From assembly GCA_052389755.1 (NCBI GenBank), contig JBQTHP010000011.1, positions 1-6,518 on the forward strand: a DNA stretch of 6,518 nt, in the 5' to 3' direction. This DNA is from JBQTHP01 sp052389755. Its GTDB lineage: Bacteria > Pseudomonadota > Gammaproteobacteria > Steroidobacterales > Steroidobacteraceae. Of this stretch, positions 1 to 6,370 are shown piece by piece (position 1 is the first letter of the stretch; every line of letters begins with the position of its first letter). The position numbers and the translations under genes are program-made. The notes beneath the pieces are model-generated. The model was not told where the DNA came from and ran no database searches. It worked only from the letters and a program-made list of their open reading frames with translations.

Positions 1-1
1 C

Positions 2-154
2 GTCCTGCCCCGCCGCCCCGATGCCATCGAGGCGTGGGCGGGTGCGCTGCGACAACTCCTTCCAGGGTATTGGGCCGCGTTCGCTCCATCGACGTGTTAT
101 CCAGCGCGTCAGCTACTCCAAAAAACTTCCATATGTGTTGTTGCTGACTTCTAA
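2..154 (+). CDS. Partial 3' end of an unidentified ORF, possibly a tyrosine recombinase (integrase) C-terminus
   Basis: The frame starting at base 2 is open from the window edge to a TAA at 152-154, giving 50 residues with the 5' part outside the window. The first 20 or so residues (RPDAIEAWAGALRQLL) resemble the last helix of many phage and island integrases, where a segment of the form R-x-A-x-E-x-W-A-x-x-L-x-x-L follows the catalytic tyrosine; the tyrosine itself would be outside the window. The last 25 residues look non-conserved, and base composition drops in GC around 110-170, so the original stop may have been lost. The match is short and made from memory, so the identity is a guess. 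It could equally be a chance open frame. Confidence 0.25.
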   Translation, partial: VLPRRPDAIEAWAGALRQLLPGYWAAFAPSTCYPARQLLQKTSICVVADF

Positions 155-488
155 TGGCCAACGAATTAGCTCAGCCGCGCCGGACAAGAGGGCTCGGAAA
201 CGCGACGGCGACCCACGGCGTCGGCTGCAGCGCATTATAGGGCGTGGGCCGGTTTGCTGCCACGGAGGGTGAGAGTGAAGGCAGGGAATCCGCCGACGTA
301 CCACCAATCGCTACTCGCGCAGGTGCAGAACCTGGTTCATGTGACCGTGGAGGTCAATCACCGCCCGGTGACGTGAGATTTGCAGCCGGCGCAGTGATGT
401 GGACGTTCATATCATTCATTGGACAGCCGTCACCGGTCGAGCGGAAGGTGTTCTGGCCAGCCGCCGGCGAGTGCTTTGTACACCGCCG
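155..488. other. Intergenic stretch downstream of the RND operon, no convincing gene
   Basis: Between the left-edge ORF and the stop of the permease gene I find no recognisable protein in any frame apart from the small GTG ORF listed separately. There is no obvious rho-independent terminator for the leftward operon. The only neat stem is TCACCG/CGGTGA at 358-371, which has a 2-base loop and no U-run. The T-run on the minus strand at 120-125 is not preceded by a hairpin. No insertion-sequence end or direct repeat was seen. The area may be the worn edge of an insertion. Confidence 0.5.
275..376 (+). CDS. Possible small ORF, 33 codons, unknown function
   Basis: A GTG at 275-277 is preceded by GGAGG at 264-268 with six bases between, a near-ideal ribosome binding site. 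It opens a 33-codon frame ending in TGA at 374-376. The predicted peptide (VKAGNPPTYHQSLLAQ...) is fairly ordinary in composition and has no membrane segment, cysteine motif or signal peptide. It is convergent with the permease gene. I recognise no family, and it could be the start of a gene whose remainder was lost. The support is only the ribosome binding site plus a plausible composition, so confidence is low. Confidence 0.2.
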   Translation: MKAGNPPTYHQSLLAQVQNLVHVTVEVNHRPVT

Positions 489-3400
489 TCAGCGCGGTAG
501 CGGTGCGGGTGCGGCCGCGTGCGAGGCTGTCCTCCGCTTCGAGTAGAGTGCGCTCGGTGTCTCGGCCCCTGCAGGCGGTCGCGCCCTGTGCTCAGTGGCT
601 TCGGACGCTGGGCTCGGCTGGCGCTGCGCCGCGATCAGCGAATAGAACACCGGCACGACGAAGAGGGTGAACAGCGTGCCGACGCTCATGCCCGCGACCA
701 GCACGATCCCGATGCTGTTGCGCGCCGCCGCTCCCGGCCCCGACACAAGCACCAGCGGGAAGTGGCCAAAGACGGTGGCCGCCGAGGTCATGAGCACCGG
801 TCGCAGCCGCGTCAGTGACGCCTCGCGCAGCGCGGCCACCTTCGAGAGGCCGCGGGACTGCAGCGTGTTCGCGAACTCCACGATGAGGATGCCGTTCTTG
901 GCGATCAGCCCCACGAGCGTGATGAGCCCGACCTGCGAGTAGATGTTGATCGTGGTGAGATCGATGAAGGTAAAGGCAAGCGCACCCGCGATCGCCAGCG
1001 GCACCGACCCGAGCAGCACGATCAGCGGATCGCGAAAGCTTTGGAACTGCGCGGCGAGCACGAGATAGATGAGAATGACCGAGAAGCCGAGCGTCACGGT
1101 GAGTGCCGAGCCCTCGTGGCGGATCTGCCGCGACTCCCCGGCGTGATCGAGGACCACGTTCGGACCACCGGCTGCCGCAGCGGCGGTCTCGAGGACGCGC
1201 AGTCCATCTTCCTTGGTCACGCCGGGATTGACGCCGCCGAAAATACGCGCGGCGTTGCGCTGCTGGAAGCGGTTCAAGGCGCGCGGTGCAGTGCTGGTCT
1301 CGACGCGCGCGAACGTCGATACTGGCACGAGCTGGCCGTCCGGCGTCTTGATCTTGAGGTCGAGCAGCGGGCCGAGCGTCGCCCGGTTTGCTTCGCCGAT
1401 CTGCGGGATAACCTTGTAGCTGCGATCGAAGAAATTGAACCGATTGACGTAATCGCCGCCGAGCAGCGTGCCGAGCTCCTGACCGACGCCGGCGAGATCG
1501 AGCCCGAGATCGGCGATGCGCTCGCGATCGAGCACGACTCTAGCCTCGGGCAGATCGATCTTCAGGTCCGTATCTATGTACAGGAACTTGCCGCTCTGCC
1601 AGCCGGCACCGAGCACTGCCGCAGTCGTTTCCAGCATCTGCTCGGGCGTCGCATCGCTCTGCAACACGAGCTCGACGTCGTACTGACCAGGGGTCGGCAG
1701 CGGCGGGTCGAGGCGCGGGAATACGCGCAGGCCGGGGATCTGGGAAACGGCGCCGTACACCTCGCCGAACATCTCCTCTGTCGAGCGCTCGCGCTCCATC
1801 CAGTCCTTGGCGACCAGACCCCCGAAACCGCCCCACGCCGCGGTCAGCGACCACATGAAGTCGGTTTCGGGAAACGCGGCGATGGCGCGCTCGACCTCAA
1901 GCGAACCGCGGTTGGTTGCGGCCAAGGTCGAGTCGGGCGCGGCCTCGAAGAACAGACTGATGTGGCTTTGATCCTCGACGGGTGCGAGCTCCTGGCGCGA
2001 GAACGTGTATAGCGGCCAAGCCGCCGCCGTGACCAGCAGCGCCACCACGACGATCGCCCAGCGCATTCCGAGCGCCACATCGAGCATCCAACCGTATGCG
2101 CGGCTGACGTACTCGAAGCCGCCGTTGACCCATGCGGTCAGCCGGCCTTCTTTGCCGTGCTCGTGCACGAAGCGCGAGCTCATCACCGGCGAGAGCGTGA
2201 GCGCGACCAACCCCGACACGACGACCGCGGCGGCGAGCGTGATCGCGAACTCCAGAAACAGCGAACCGGTCAGGCCGCCCTGGAATGCGATCGGCGTGTA
2301 CACCGCCGCGAGCGTGATGGTCATTGCGATGATCGGGCCGCGCAGCTCGCGAGCACCGATCAATGCGGCTTCGATCCGCGACTTGCCCAGGCGCACGTGC
2401 CGCTCGACGTTCTCGACCACGACGATGGCGTCGTCGACCACCAGGCCGACCGACAGCACGATCGCGAGGATCGTCAGCAGGTTCAGGCTGAAGCCGAACG
2501 CGATCATGACGATCGAGGCGCCGATGAGGGATACCGGCATCGCGACGAGCGGCACGAGGGCGGTGCGCACCGAGCCCATGAACAGGAATACGACGATCGC
2601 GACGATCGCGATCGTCTCGCCGAGTGTTATCGTGATCTCCTCGAGCGCGTTGCGCATGAACATCGTGCCGTCCCAGACCAGACGCATGTCGAGGTCTGCG
2701 GGCAGCGTCGGCCGGATGCGTTCCATCTCGTCGCGCAGCCCCCGCGCAACTTCGATCTCGTTCGAGCCGGGCAGCGGCCAGACTCCCAGATAGACGCTCT
2801 CACGGTCCTTGTACTTGGCGACCATGGCGGCTTCCTCGGCGCCGAGCTCCACCCGCGCCACATCGGACAGCCGCACCGTCGCCCCGTTGCGATCGGCGAC
2901 GATCAGGTTCTCGAATTCCTCCTGGGCGCGCAGGTCGGTGTTCGCGAGGAGATTGACCTGGACGAGGTTGCCCTTCGTCTGTCCGACCGCCGCGAGGTAG
3001 TTGTTGCGCTGTAGCGCCGCATTCACGTCGCCGGGCGAGAGATTCAGCGCGGCGAGGCGATCCGGATCGAGCCAGACGCGCATCGCGATCGCCTGGCTGC
3101 CCTCGAAGCTGACGCGTTGCACGCCGGCCAAGGTCGAGAGCTGCGGCTGCAAGGTGCGCGAGAGCCAGTCCGTCAGCGCGGGGACATCCCGCTCGGTCGA
3201 TGTAAAACCAATATAGAACGTCGCGTACGGCCGATCGGCGCGCTGCACTTCCACCACCGGCGGCTCGGCTTCGTCCGGCAGCTCGGAGCGGACTTGCTGC
3301 AGGCGTGCGGTGACTTCCGCGAGCGCCGCCGTACTGTTGTGATTCAGCTTCAAGCGCACGGTGACTGTGCTCACGCCGGCGCGGCTGGTGGACTCGAGGT

Positions 3401-3638
3401 AGTCGACGCCGCCGATTGCGGACACGACGCGTTCGATCGGCGTGGTAAGAAAGCCGCGGATGGTTTCGGCACTGGCGCCGGTGTAGACCGTCGTGATCAC
3501 GACGGAGGAGCTTTCGATGCTCGGAAACTGCTGCACCGGAAGGGTAAGCAACGCTCGCGCACCCACCAGCACGATGACGAGATTGATCACCACCGCCAGC
3601 ACGGGGTGTTTGATGAAGGCGTCGGTGAACGCCCGCAT
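489..3638 (-). CDS. RND efflux transporter, inner-membrane permease subunit (HAE-1/AcrB type)
   Basis: The 1049-residue product is the proton-driven pump of a tripartite efflux complex. It takes substrates from the periplasm or outer leaflet and passes them to an outer-membrane channel. The family plan is complete: TM1 at about 11-30, a first periplasmic porter/docking loop at about 31-335, TM2-TM6 at about 340-490, TM7 near 525-545, a second periplasmic loop at about 550-840, and TM8-TM12 at about 845-1005. Proton-relay residues are present: the Asp pair in GLVVDDAIVVVEN (402-403), Lys914 in GLIAKNGILIVEFA, and Thr951 in LRPVLMTS. ATG at 3638 is supported by an AAGGGAG site 8 bases upstream. 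The last 40 residues are a Ser/Ala/Arg/Pro-rich tail, slightly longer than usual. It is the last gene of the operon, 24 bases after the adaptor stop, and no TolC-like gene follows. Substrate cannot be told from sequence; AcrB-like multidrug export is the default guess. Confidence 0.95.
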   Translation of the reverse strand: MRAFTDAFIKHPVLAVVINLVIVLVGARALLTLPVQQFPSIESSSVVITTVYTGASAETIRGFLTTPIERVVSAIGGVDYLESTSRAGVSTVTVRLKLNHNSTAALAEVTARLQQVRSELPDEAEPPVVEVQRADRPYATFYIGFTSTERDVPALTDWLSRTLQPQLSTLAGVQRVSFEGSQAIAMRVWLDPDRLAALNLSPGDVNAALQRNNYLAAVGQTKGNLVQVNLLANTDLRAQEEFENLIVADRNGATVRLSDVARVELGAEEAAMVAKYKDRESVYLGVWPLPGSNEIEVARGLRDEMERIRPTLPADLDMRLVWDGTMFMRNALEEITITLGETIAIVAIVVFLFMGSVRTALVPLVAMPVSLIGASIVMIAFGFSLNLLTILAIVLSVGLVVDDAIVVVENVERHVRLGKSRIEAALIGARELRGPIIAMTITLAAVYTPIAFQGGLTGSLFLEFAITLAAAVVVSGLVALTLSPVMSSRFVHEHGKEGRLTAWVNGGFEYVSRAYGWMLDVALGMRWAIVVVALLVTAAAWPLYTFSRQELAPVEDQSHISLFFEAAPDSTLAATNRGSLEVERAIAAFPETDFMWSLTAAWGGFGGLVAKDWMERERSTEEMFGEVYGAVSQIPGLRVFPRLDPPLPTPGQYDVELVLQSDATPEQMLETTAAVLGAGWQSGKFLYIDTDLKIDLPEARVVLDRERIADLGLDLAGVGQELGTLLGGDYVNRFNFFDRSYKVIPQIGEANRATLGPLLDLKIKTPDGQLVPVSTFARVETSTAPRALNRFQQRNAARIFGGVNPGVTKEDGLRVLETAAAAAGGPNVVLDHAGESRQIRHEGSALTVTLGFSVILIYLVLAAQFQSFRDPLIVLLGSVPLAIAGALAFTFIDLTTINIYSQVGLITLVGLIAKNGILIVEFANTLQSRGLSKVAALREASLTRLRPVLMTSAATVFGHFPLVLVSGPGAAARNSIGIVLVAGMSVGTLFTLFVVPVFYSLIAAQRQPSPASEATEHRARPPAGAETPSALYSKRRTASHAAAPAPLPR

Positions 3639-3662
3639 GTCAGTATCTCCCTTCGGCCGTGC

Positions 3663-4802
3663 TCAGATCCCGCCGCCGCTCGCTTCCGCTCCGGCGCTCG
3701 TCTTGCCTGCGACCGCGTCCGCGTTGTCGGTGATGGTGACGAGCACTAGGTCACGCAGCTTGAACGATCCGGACGCGGCGACCCTCTCGCCCGCAGAGAG
3801 CCCCCGGTGAATCACCACTTCATCGCCGAGCATCGCGCTAACGTGGACTTGCCGCACGCGCGCGAGTCTTGCCTTCCTTGTCCTCCTCCAGCACGAACAC
3901 TTCGTCGCCACCCGGTCCCTTGCGCACAGCGCTCGCGGGGACGGCGATGGCCATGCGCGCCGGGCCGACAGGGACTCGGACGCGCAATGAGGCGCCCGGG
4001 GCAGGCACGTTAGCGGCGCCCTCGATCCGCGCGCGCACCATGGCGTTGCGGGTCGCGGGGTCGATGCGCGCGTCGACGGCAACGATCTTCGCCGCGATGG
4101 GGTTCCCGTCGCTGGTCGCGAAAACGTCAACGCCGCCACCCTCGCGCAAGCCCGCGGCGACCTGCTGCGGGACCGAGAAGTCCACATGCACCGCGTCGTC
4201 GACGCCTTGCAAGGTCGTGAGCTGAGTGCCCTCTTCCAGGTATTGGCCGGGGTGCAGGTCCGCCATGCCCACGCGCGCTCGAAACGGGGCGCGGATCGTC
4301 TTGCGGGCCATTACCGCCTTGGTGCGCGCGATCTGTGCCAGCGCGACGTCGCGCTCCGCACGCGCACGATCCACGTCCGCCTCGGACGCGACCCGGCTCT
4401 GGCCCAGGCGCTGCGTGCGGCGGAGCATCGTCTCGGCCAGGGCGGCTTGCGCCTTCTGCGCTTTCAACTCGGCCTCCTCGACGGAGACGTCGAGGGCGAC
4501 AAGCACGGTGCCCGCATCGACGACTTCCCCAGGCGCGAGCATGACCCGGCTGACGGTGCCTGGGAGCTCGTTGCGCAGGGTGATCGAGCGCAGCGCCATG
4601 ACCGTCCCGATCGATGTCGTCGTCCGGCGGTGCTCGCGTTCCTTCGCGACGGCGACCGTCACCGACTCCACCGGCTCGGGCTGGTTCGCAGAGGCCGCGT
4701 TTGTTTCTGAATGGATGCGTACTTCCACGCGGCGAGGCTGCCGCCGGTCCCGAGGACAGTGACGAGCAGCAAAGATGATCCGATCCAACCACGACGATTC
4801 AT
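3663..4802 (-). pseudogene. RND periplasmic adaptor (membrane fusion protein) gene, interrupted by two compensating frameshifts
   Basis: The adaptor would bridge the permease and an outer-membrane channel. The start ATG (4802-4800) overlaps the tetR stop in an ATGA and gives MNRRGWIGSSLLLVTVLG..., a basic N-terminus plus hydrophobic anchor without a lipobox cysteine. That frame hits TGA at 4661-4659 (47 codons). Conserved adaptor sequence continues in another frame from about 4707: a lipoyl half-motif (LPGTVSRVMLAPGEVVDAG), an Ala/Glu/Arg-rich helical hairpin, the second lipoyl half (KTIRAPFRARVGM) and the beta-barrel, ending at a TAG at 3840-3838. The membrane-proximal C-terminus (RQVHVSAMLGDEVVIHRGL...) lies back in the first frame to TGA at 3665-3663. 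A lost base at CAG/AAAC near 4707 and a lost CG unit (or one extra C) in the CG repeat at about 3856-3864 would explain both breaks. The repaired length is about 380 residues, normal for the family. Either a genuine pseudogene or base-calling errors; the intact neighbours favour error slightly. Confidence 0.85.
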
Positions 4803-5425
4803 GAGCGGCGCCCTCCTGAGCGTTTGGCGGTAGGGGCCTTGGTCTTAGGCGACGAGCGCACCGGCTTCGATCGCGCGAGCATGTCCTCCAGCGCAATCCG
4901 AACCCGAACCACCAGTTCTTGATTTACCGGGGCCAGCCCCAGCACCCAGTAGAGCCACAACCCGTCGATCGCCGCGGCGACGGCCTCGCCGACGCCTGGA
5001 GGCAGGCCGTCCTCCGCGACGCGCCGATGGAGATCGCCGTAGACCGCGCGCATCGGCTCGATCAAGGAGGGGTTTTGCGCCAGGGCCGCGAAACACGCTG
5101 ACGAGCTGCGCTGGAGCTCCCCCGTCCAGCATTGGGCGTCCGAGAGACAGTGGTCCAGCAGGGCCCGCGCCATGCGCCCGGGTCCTTCCGGAGTGCGCTC
5201 ATAGGCTTCCGTGTAGCACGCTCGCCAATTGTCCGCGGAGCGTGTGACCAGCGCTTCGACGAGGCGGTCCTTGGTCGGGAAGTGATGCAGGAGACCGCCC
5301 TTGCTCATCCCCGCCTCGGCGGCCACGGCGTCGAGCGTCAGGTTGGCGATGCCCTGGCGCACGACCACCGCCTCCGCGGCGTCCAGCAGGGTGTCCCGTA
5401 ACTTGCCCGTGTCTGCTCGTTCCAT
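4799..5425 (-). CDS. TetR/AcrR-family transcriptional repressor, first gene of the efflux operon
   Basis: The 208-residue product has the normal TetR size and plan. The N-terminal DNA-binding domain covers about residues 12-60, with the signature LTLDAVAAEAGMSKGGLLHHF spanning the helix-turn-helix and the following F-P-T-K-D-R-L-V-E-A-L helix. A variable ligand-binding and dimer domain covers about 65-185 and has tryptophans at 67, 100, 157 and 160. The last 20 or so residues are a Lys/Arg/Ser-rich tail. The stop overlaps the adaptor start by four bases (ATGA, 4802-4799), so translation is probably coupled. The ATG at 5425 has no Shine-Dalgarno sequence but sits where the predicted transcript begins. 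Two identical palindromes just upstream are the obvious operators, so autorepression of the whole operon, relieved by a pump substrate, is the likely logic. The ligand is unknown. Confidence 0.93.
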   Translation of the reverse strand: MERADTGKLRDTLLDAAEAVVVRQGIANLTLDAVAAEAGMSKGGLLHHFPTKDRLVEALVTRSADNWRACYTEAYERTPEGPGRMARALLDHCLSDAQCWTGELQRSSSACFAALAQNPSLIEPMRAVYGDLHRRVAEDGLPPGVGEAVAAAIDGLWLYWVLGLAPVNQELVVRVRIALEDMLARSKPVRSSPKTKAPTAKRSGGRRS

Positions 5426-5433
5426 GGGGCGTG

Positions 5434-5462
5434 ACGATACCGTCCGGACGGTCGCTGGTCAA
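5434..5462 (-). promoter_or_regulatory. Predicted sigma70-type promoter of the tetR-adaptor-permease operon
   Basis: On the minus strand a -35 box TTGACC (5462-5457) and a -10 box TATCGT (5439-5434) are separated by exactly 17 bases. Transcription would start about 5428-5425, at or within a few bases of the ATG at 5425. The message would therefore be leaderless or nearly so, which agrees with the absence of a ribosome binding site. The -10 box is only a moderate match. Confidence 0.6.
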
Positions 5463-5475
5463 CCGTCCGGACGGT
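5439..5475. promoter_or_regulatory. Tandem perfect 14-bp palindromes, probable TetR operators
   Basis: ACCGTCCGGACGGT occurs twice, at 5439-5452 and 5462-5475. Each copy is its own reverse complement. The copies are 9 bases apart, with centres 23 bases apart (about two helical turns), and the outer flanks are AT on both sides, so the whole block is nearly symmetric. One copy fills the -35/-10 spacer of the operon promoter and the other abuts the -35 box upstream. This is the classic arrangement for a TetR dimer pair that excludes RNA polymerase. Confidence 0.85.
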
Positions 5476-5520
5476 ATGTCCTGGCAGAGGCCTTCGATCT
5501 CGCCCCAAACGGCCATCGGC

Positions 5521-5953
5521 CAGTGGCGGTATCGTCGTGGCAGCGTGTTCAGCTAGAAACGGTCCCCCTTCCCGCTCGGCGAAGCGCAGCGCGCCTTGCC
5601 GCGCTTCATCGTTCACCATGAGTAGATAGTCGATCTCCCACAATGTGCGGGGCGTCTCGCCCGCGCGCTCTGCCCGCCGGCGCTCGGCGCGGCGCATCAG
5701 GACGCGTCCCCAGCGTTCCGGCGCCGAATCGCCGATGGCGCCGAACAGCGGTTCGTCCGGCGGGCGTGTGAAACTGGCCGGGGCCGAGTTTCAGGGCGGG
5801 CTCGAGCGCGAATCGGTCGGCATGGCCAAGCCATGACTTTTCGTACTCGAACGTGGCACTTTCCCTGCCCTTGCGGATGCGCCCCCACAGCCGCCCCACC
5901 AGGTGCGGGGCGCCACGCAGGTCGACATACACGAAGACAGGCCTCTCCATCAT
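5521..5953 (-). pseudogene. hipA: HipA-type toxin remnant: N-terminal part only, with one frameshift
   Basis: HipA toxins are Ser/Thr kinases; E. coli HipA phosphorylates the glutamyl-tRNA synthetase GltX and causes growth arrest. Here only the N-terminal subdomain survives. From ATG 5953 one frame gives RPVFVYVDLRGAPHLVGRLW...LEPALKLGPGQFHTPA. The match then continues in another frame from about 5757 with DEPLFGAIGDSAPERWGRVLMRRAE...LWEIDYLLMVNDEARQGALRF and ends near PPL at about 5521. One extra base in the GG pair around 5757-5758 explains the shift. After 5521 the open frame runs on through the tetR promoter without similarity. About 144 of the roughly 400-440 residues of a full HipA remain, and the kinase core with its ATP-binding and catalytic residues is missing, so no toxin activity is expected. 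Start lies 3 bases after the hipB stop. The left limit is approximate. Confidence 0.85.
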
Positions 5954-5956
5954 TCC

Positions 5957-6319
5957 CTACTTTGACTGGTCTGGCCGGACCGGCTTTTCTCCATGCGCCC
6001 GCCGGATGCGCCGCGGGAGGTGTTCCTCTTCGAGCGTCAGGCCGACGCTGTCGTTCCTGGGATCGGCCAGGTCGGCGAGCCGCTCTGCCATGCCCAGAAC
6101 GAAGAGCACCGTCGCGTAGGTCCCCATCGAGACGCCGGGCTCGCCCTTCTCCACCTTGTTCAGGGTCATGCGGCTAATGGACGCCCGCTCTGCCATGATC
6201 GCCACCGGGATGCGCCGGCGGCGTCGGGCGTCACGAATGTCGTGACCGAGCTTGTGCAGAGCGCGCCTGACTGGGATCGGCGATCCTGAAACTGGCGGGC
6301 GGTTGCGTATAGAGTCCAT
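5957..6319 (-). CDS. hipB: HipB-like XRE-family antitoxin / transcriptional regulator
   Basis: The 120-residue product has a Cro/C1-type helix-turn-helix domain at about residues 24-82: LGHDIRDARRRRRIPVAIMAERASISRMTLNKVEKGEPGVSMGTYATVLFVLGM, where the run from IMAERA to LNKVEKGE is the signature helix-turn-helix. HipB proteins bind HipA and repress their own operon. The C-terminal 35 residues are charged and end in PVRPDQSK. The frame is intact. The ATG at 6319 has a modest AAGG site (6332-6329) nine bases upstream, and the gene lies directly under an AT-rich palindromic operator region. Since the downstream hipA is truncated, this is now an orphan antitoxin; it may still repress its own promoter or act on related HipA proteins elsewhere. 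Confidence 0.85.
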   Translation of the reverse strand: MDSIRNRPPVSGSPIPVRRALHKLGHDIRDARRRRRIPVAIMAERASISRMTLNKVEKGEPGVSMGTYATVLFVLGMAERLADLADPRNDSVGLTLEEEHLPRRIRRAHGEKPVRPDQSK

Positions 6320-6330
6320 GATGTTGTACC

Positions 6331-6370
6331 TTACATTATATAATGTACATTATAATGGACTTTACGTCAA
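6331..6370 (-). promoter_or_regulatory. AT-rich promoter/operator region of the hipBA remnant
   Basis: A sharp AT island in GC-rich surroundings. TACATTATATAATGTA at 6332-6347 is a perfect 16-bp palindrome. CATTATAATG at 6348-6357 is a second perfect 10-bp palindrome immediately adjoining it, so TACATTATA recurs at 6332-6340 and 6346-6354, 14 bases apart. TATAAT occurs on the minus strand at 6340-6335 and at 6354-6349, and TTGACG at 6370-6365, but no pair has standard spacing, so the exact promoter is uncertain. Seven-base arms AGTCCAT (6313-6319) and ATGGACT (6355-6361) flank the block and may be chance. Binding by HipB is the natural inference. Confidence 0.65.

Noticed and set aside
358..371. 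TCACCG/CGGTGA hairpin as terminator of the permease operon
   Set aside because: The loop is only two bases and no T-run follows on the minus strand.
2585..2620. Repeated GATCGCGA-like units as a repeat or binding site
   Set aside because: They fall in a transmembrane segment rich in Ile/Ala/Val (ETIAIVAIVVF) and reflect codon use of ATC, GCG and GTC.
1041..3014. Long plus-strand ORFs (1041-2012, 2157-3014, 2005-2793) opposite the permease gene
   Set aside because: They are antisense shadows of a high-GC gene. Their translations are Arg/Asp/His/Glu-rich with no family features, while the opposite strand encodes a full RND permease with all key motifs.
4127..4792. A 221-codon minus-strand ORF over the adaptor gene
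   Set aside because: It is in the third frame, gives a Gly/Arg/Ala-rich protein without adaptor motifs, and is a shadow.
3838..4896. A 352-codon frame starting at 4896 inside tetR as the true adaptor gene
   Set aside because: Its first 60 or so residues are an out-of-frame reading of the tetR end and of the adaptor anchor (Arg-rich, no signal). The ATGA-coupled start at 4802 gives a proper membrane anchor, and the conserved C-terminus lies in the other frame.
5199..5516. Minus-strand ORF starting at 5516 that spans the tetR promoter
   Set aside because: It is out of frame with TetR, runs across the operators, and has no recognisable domain.
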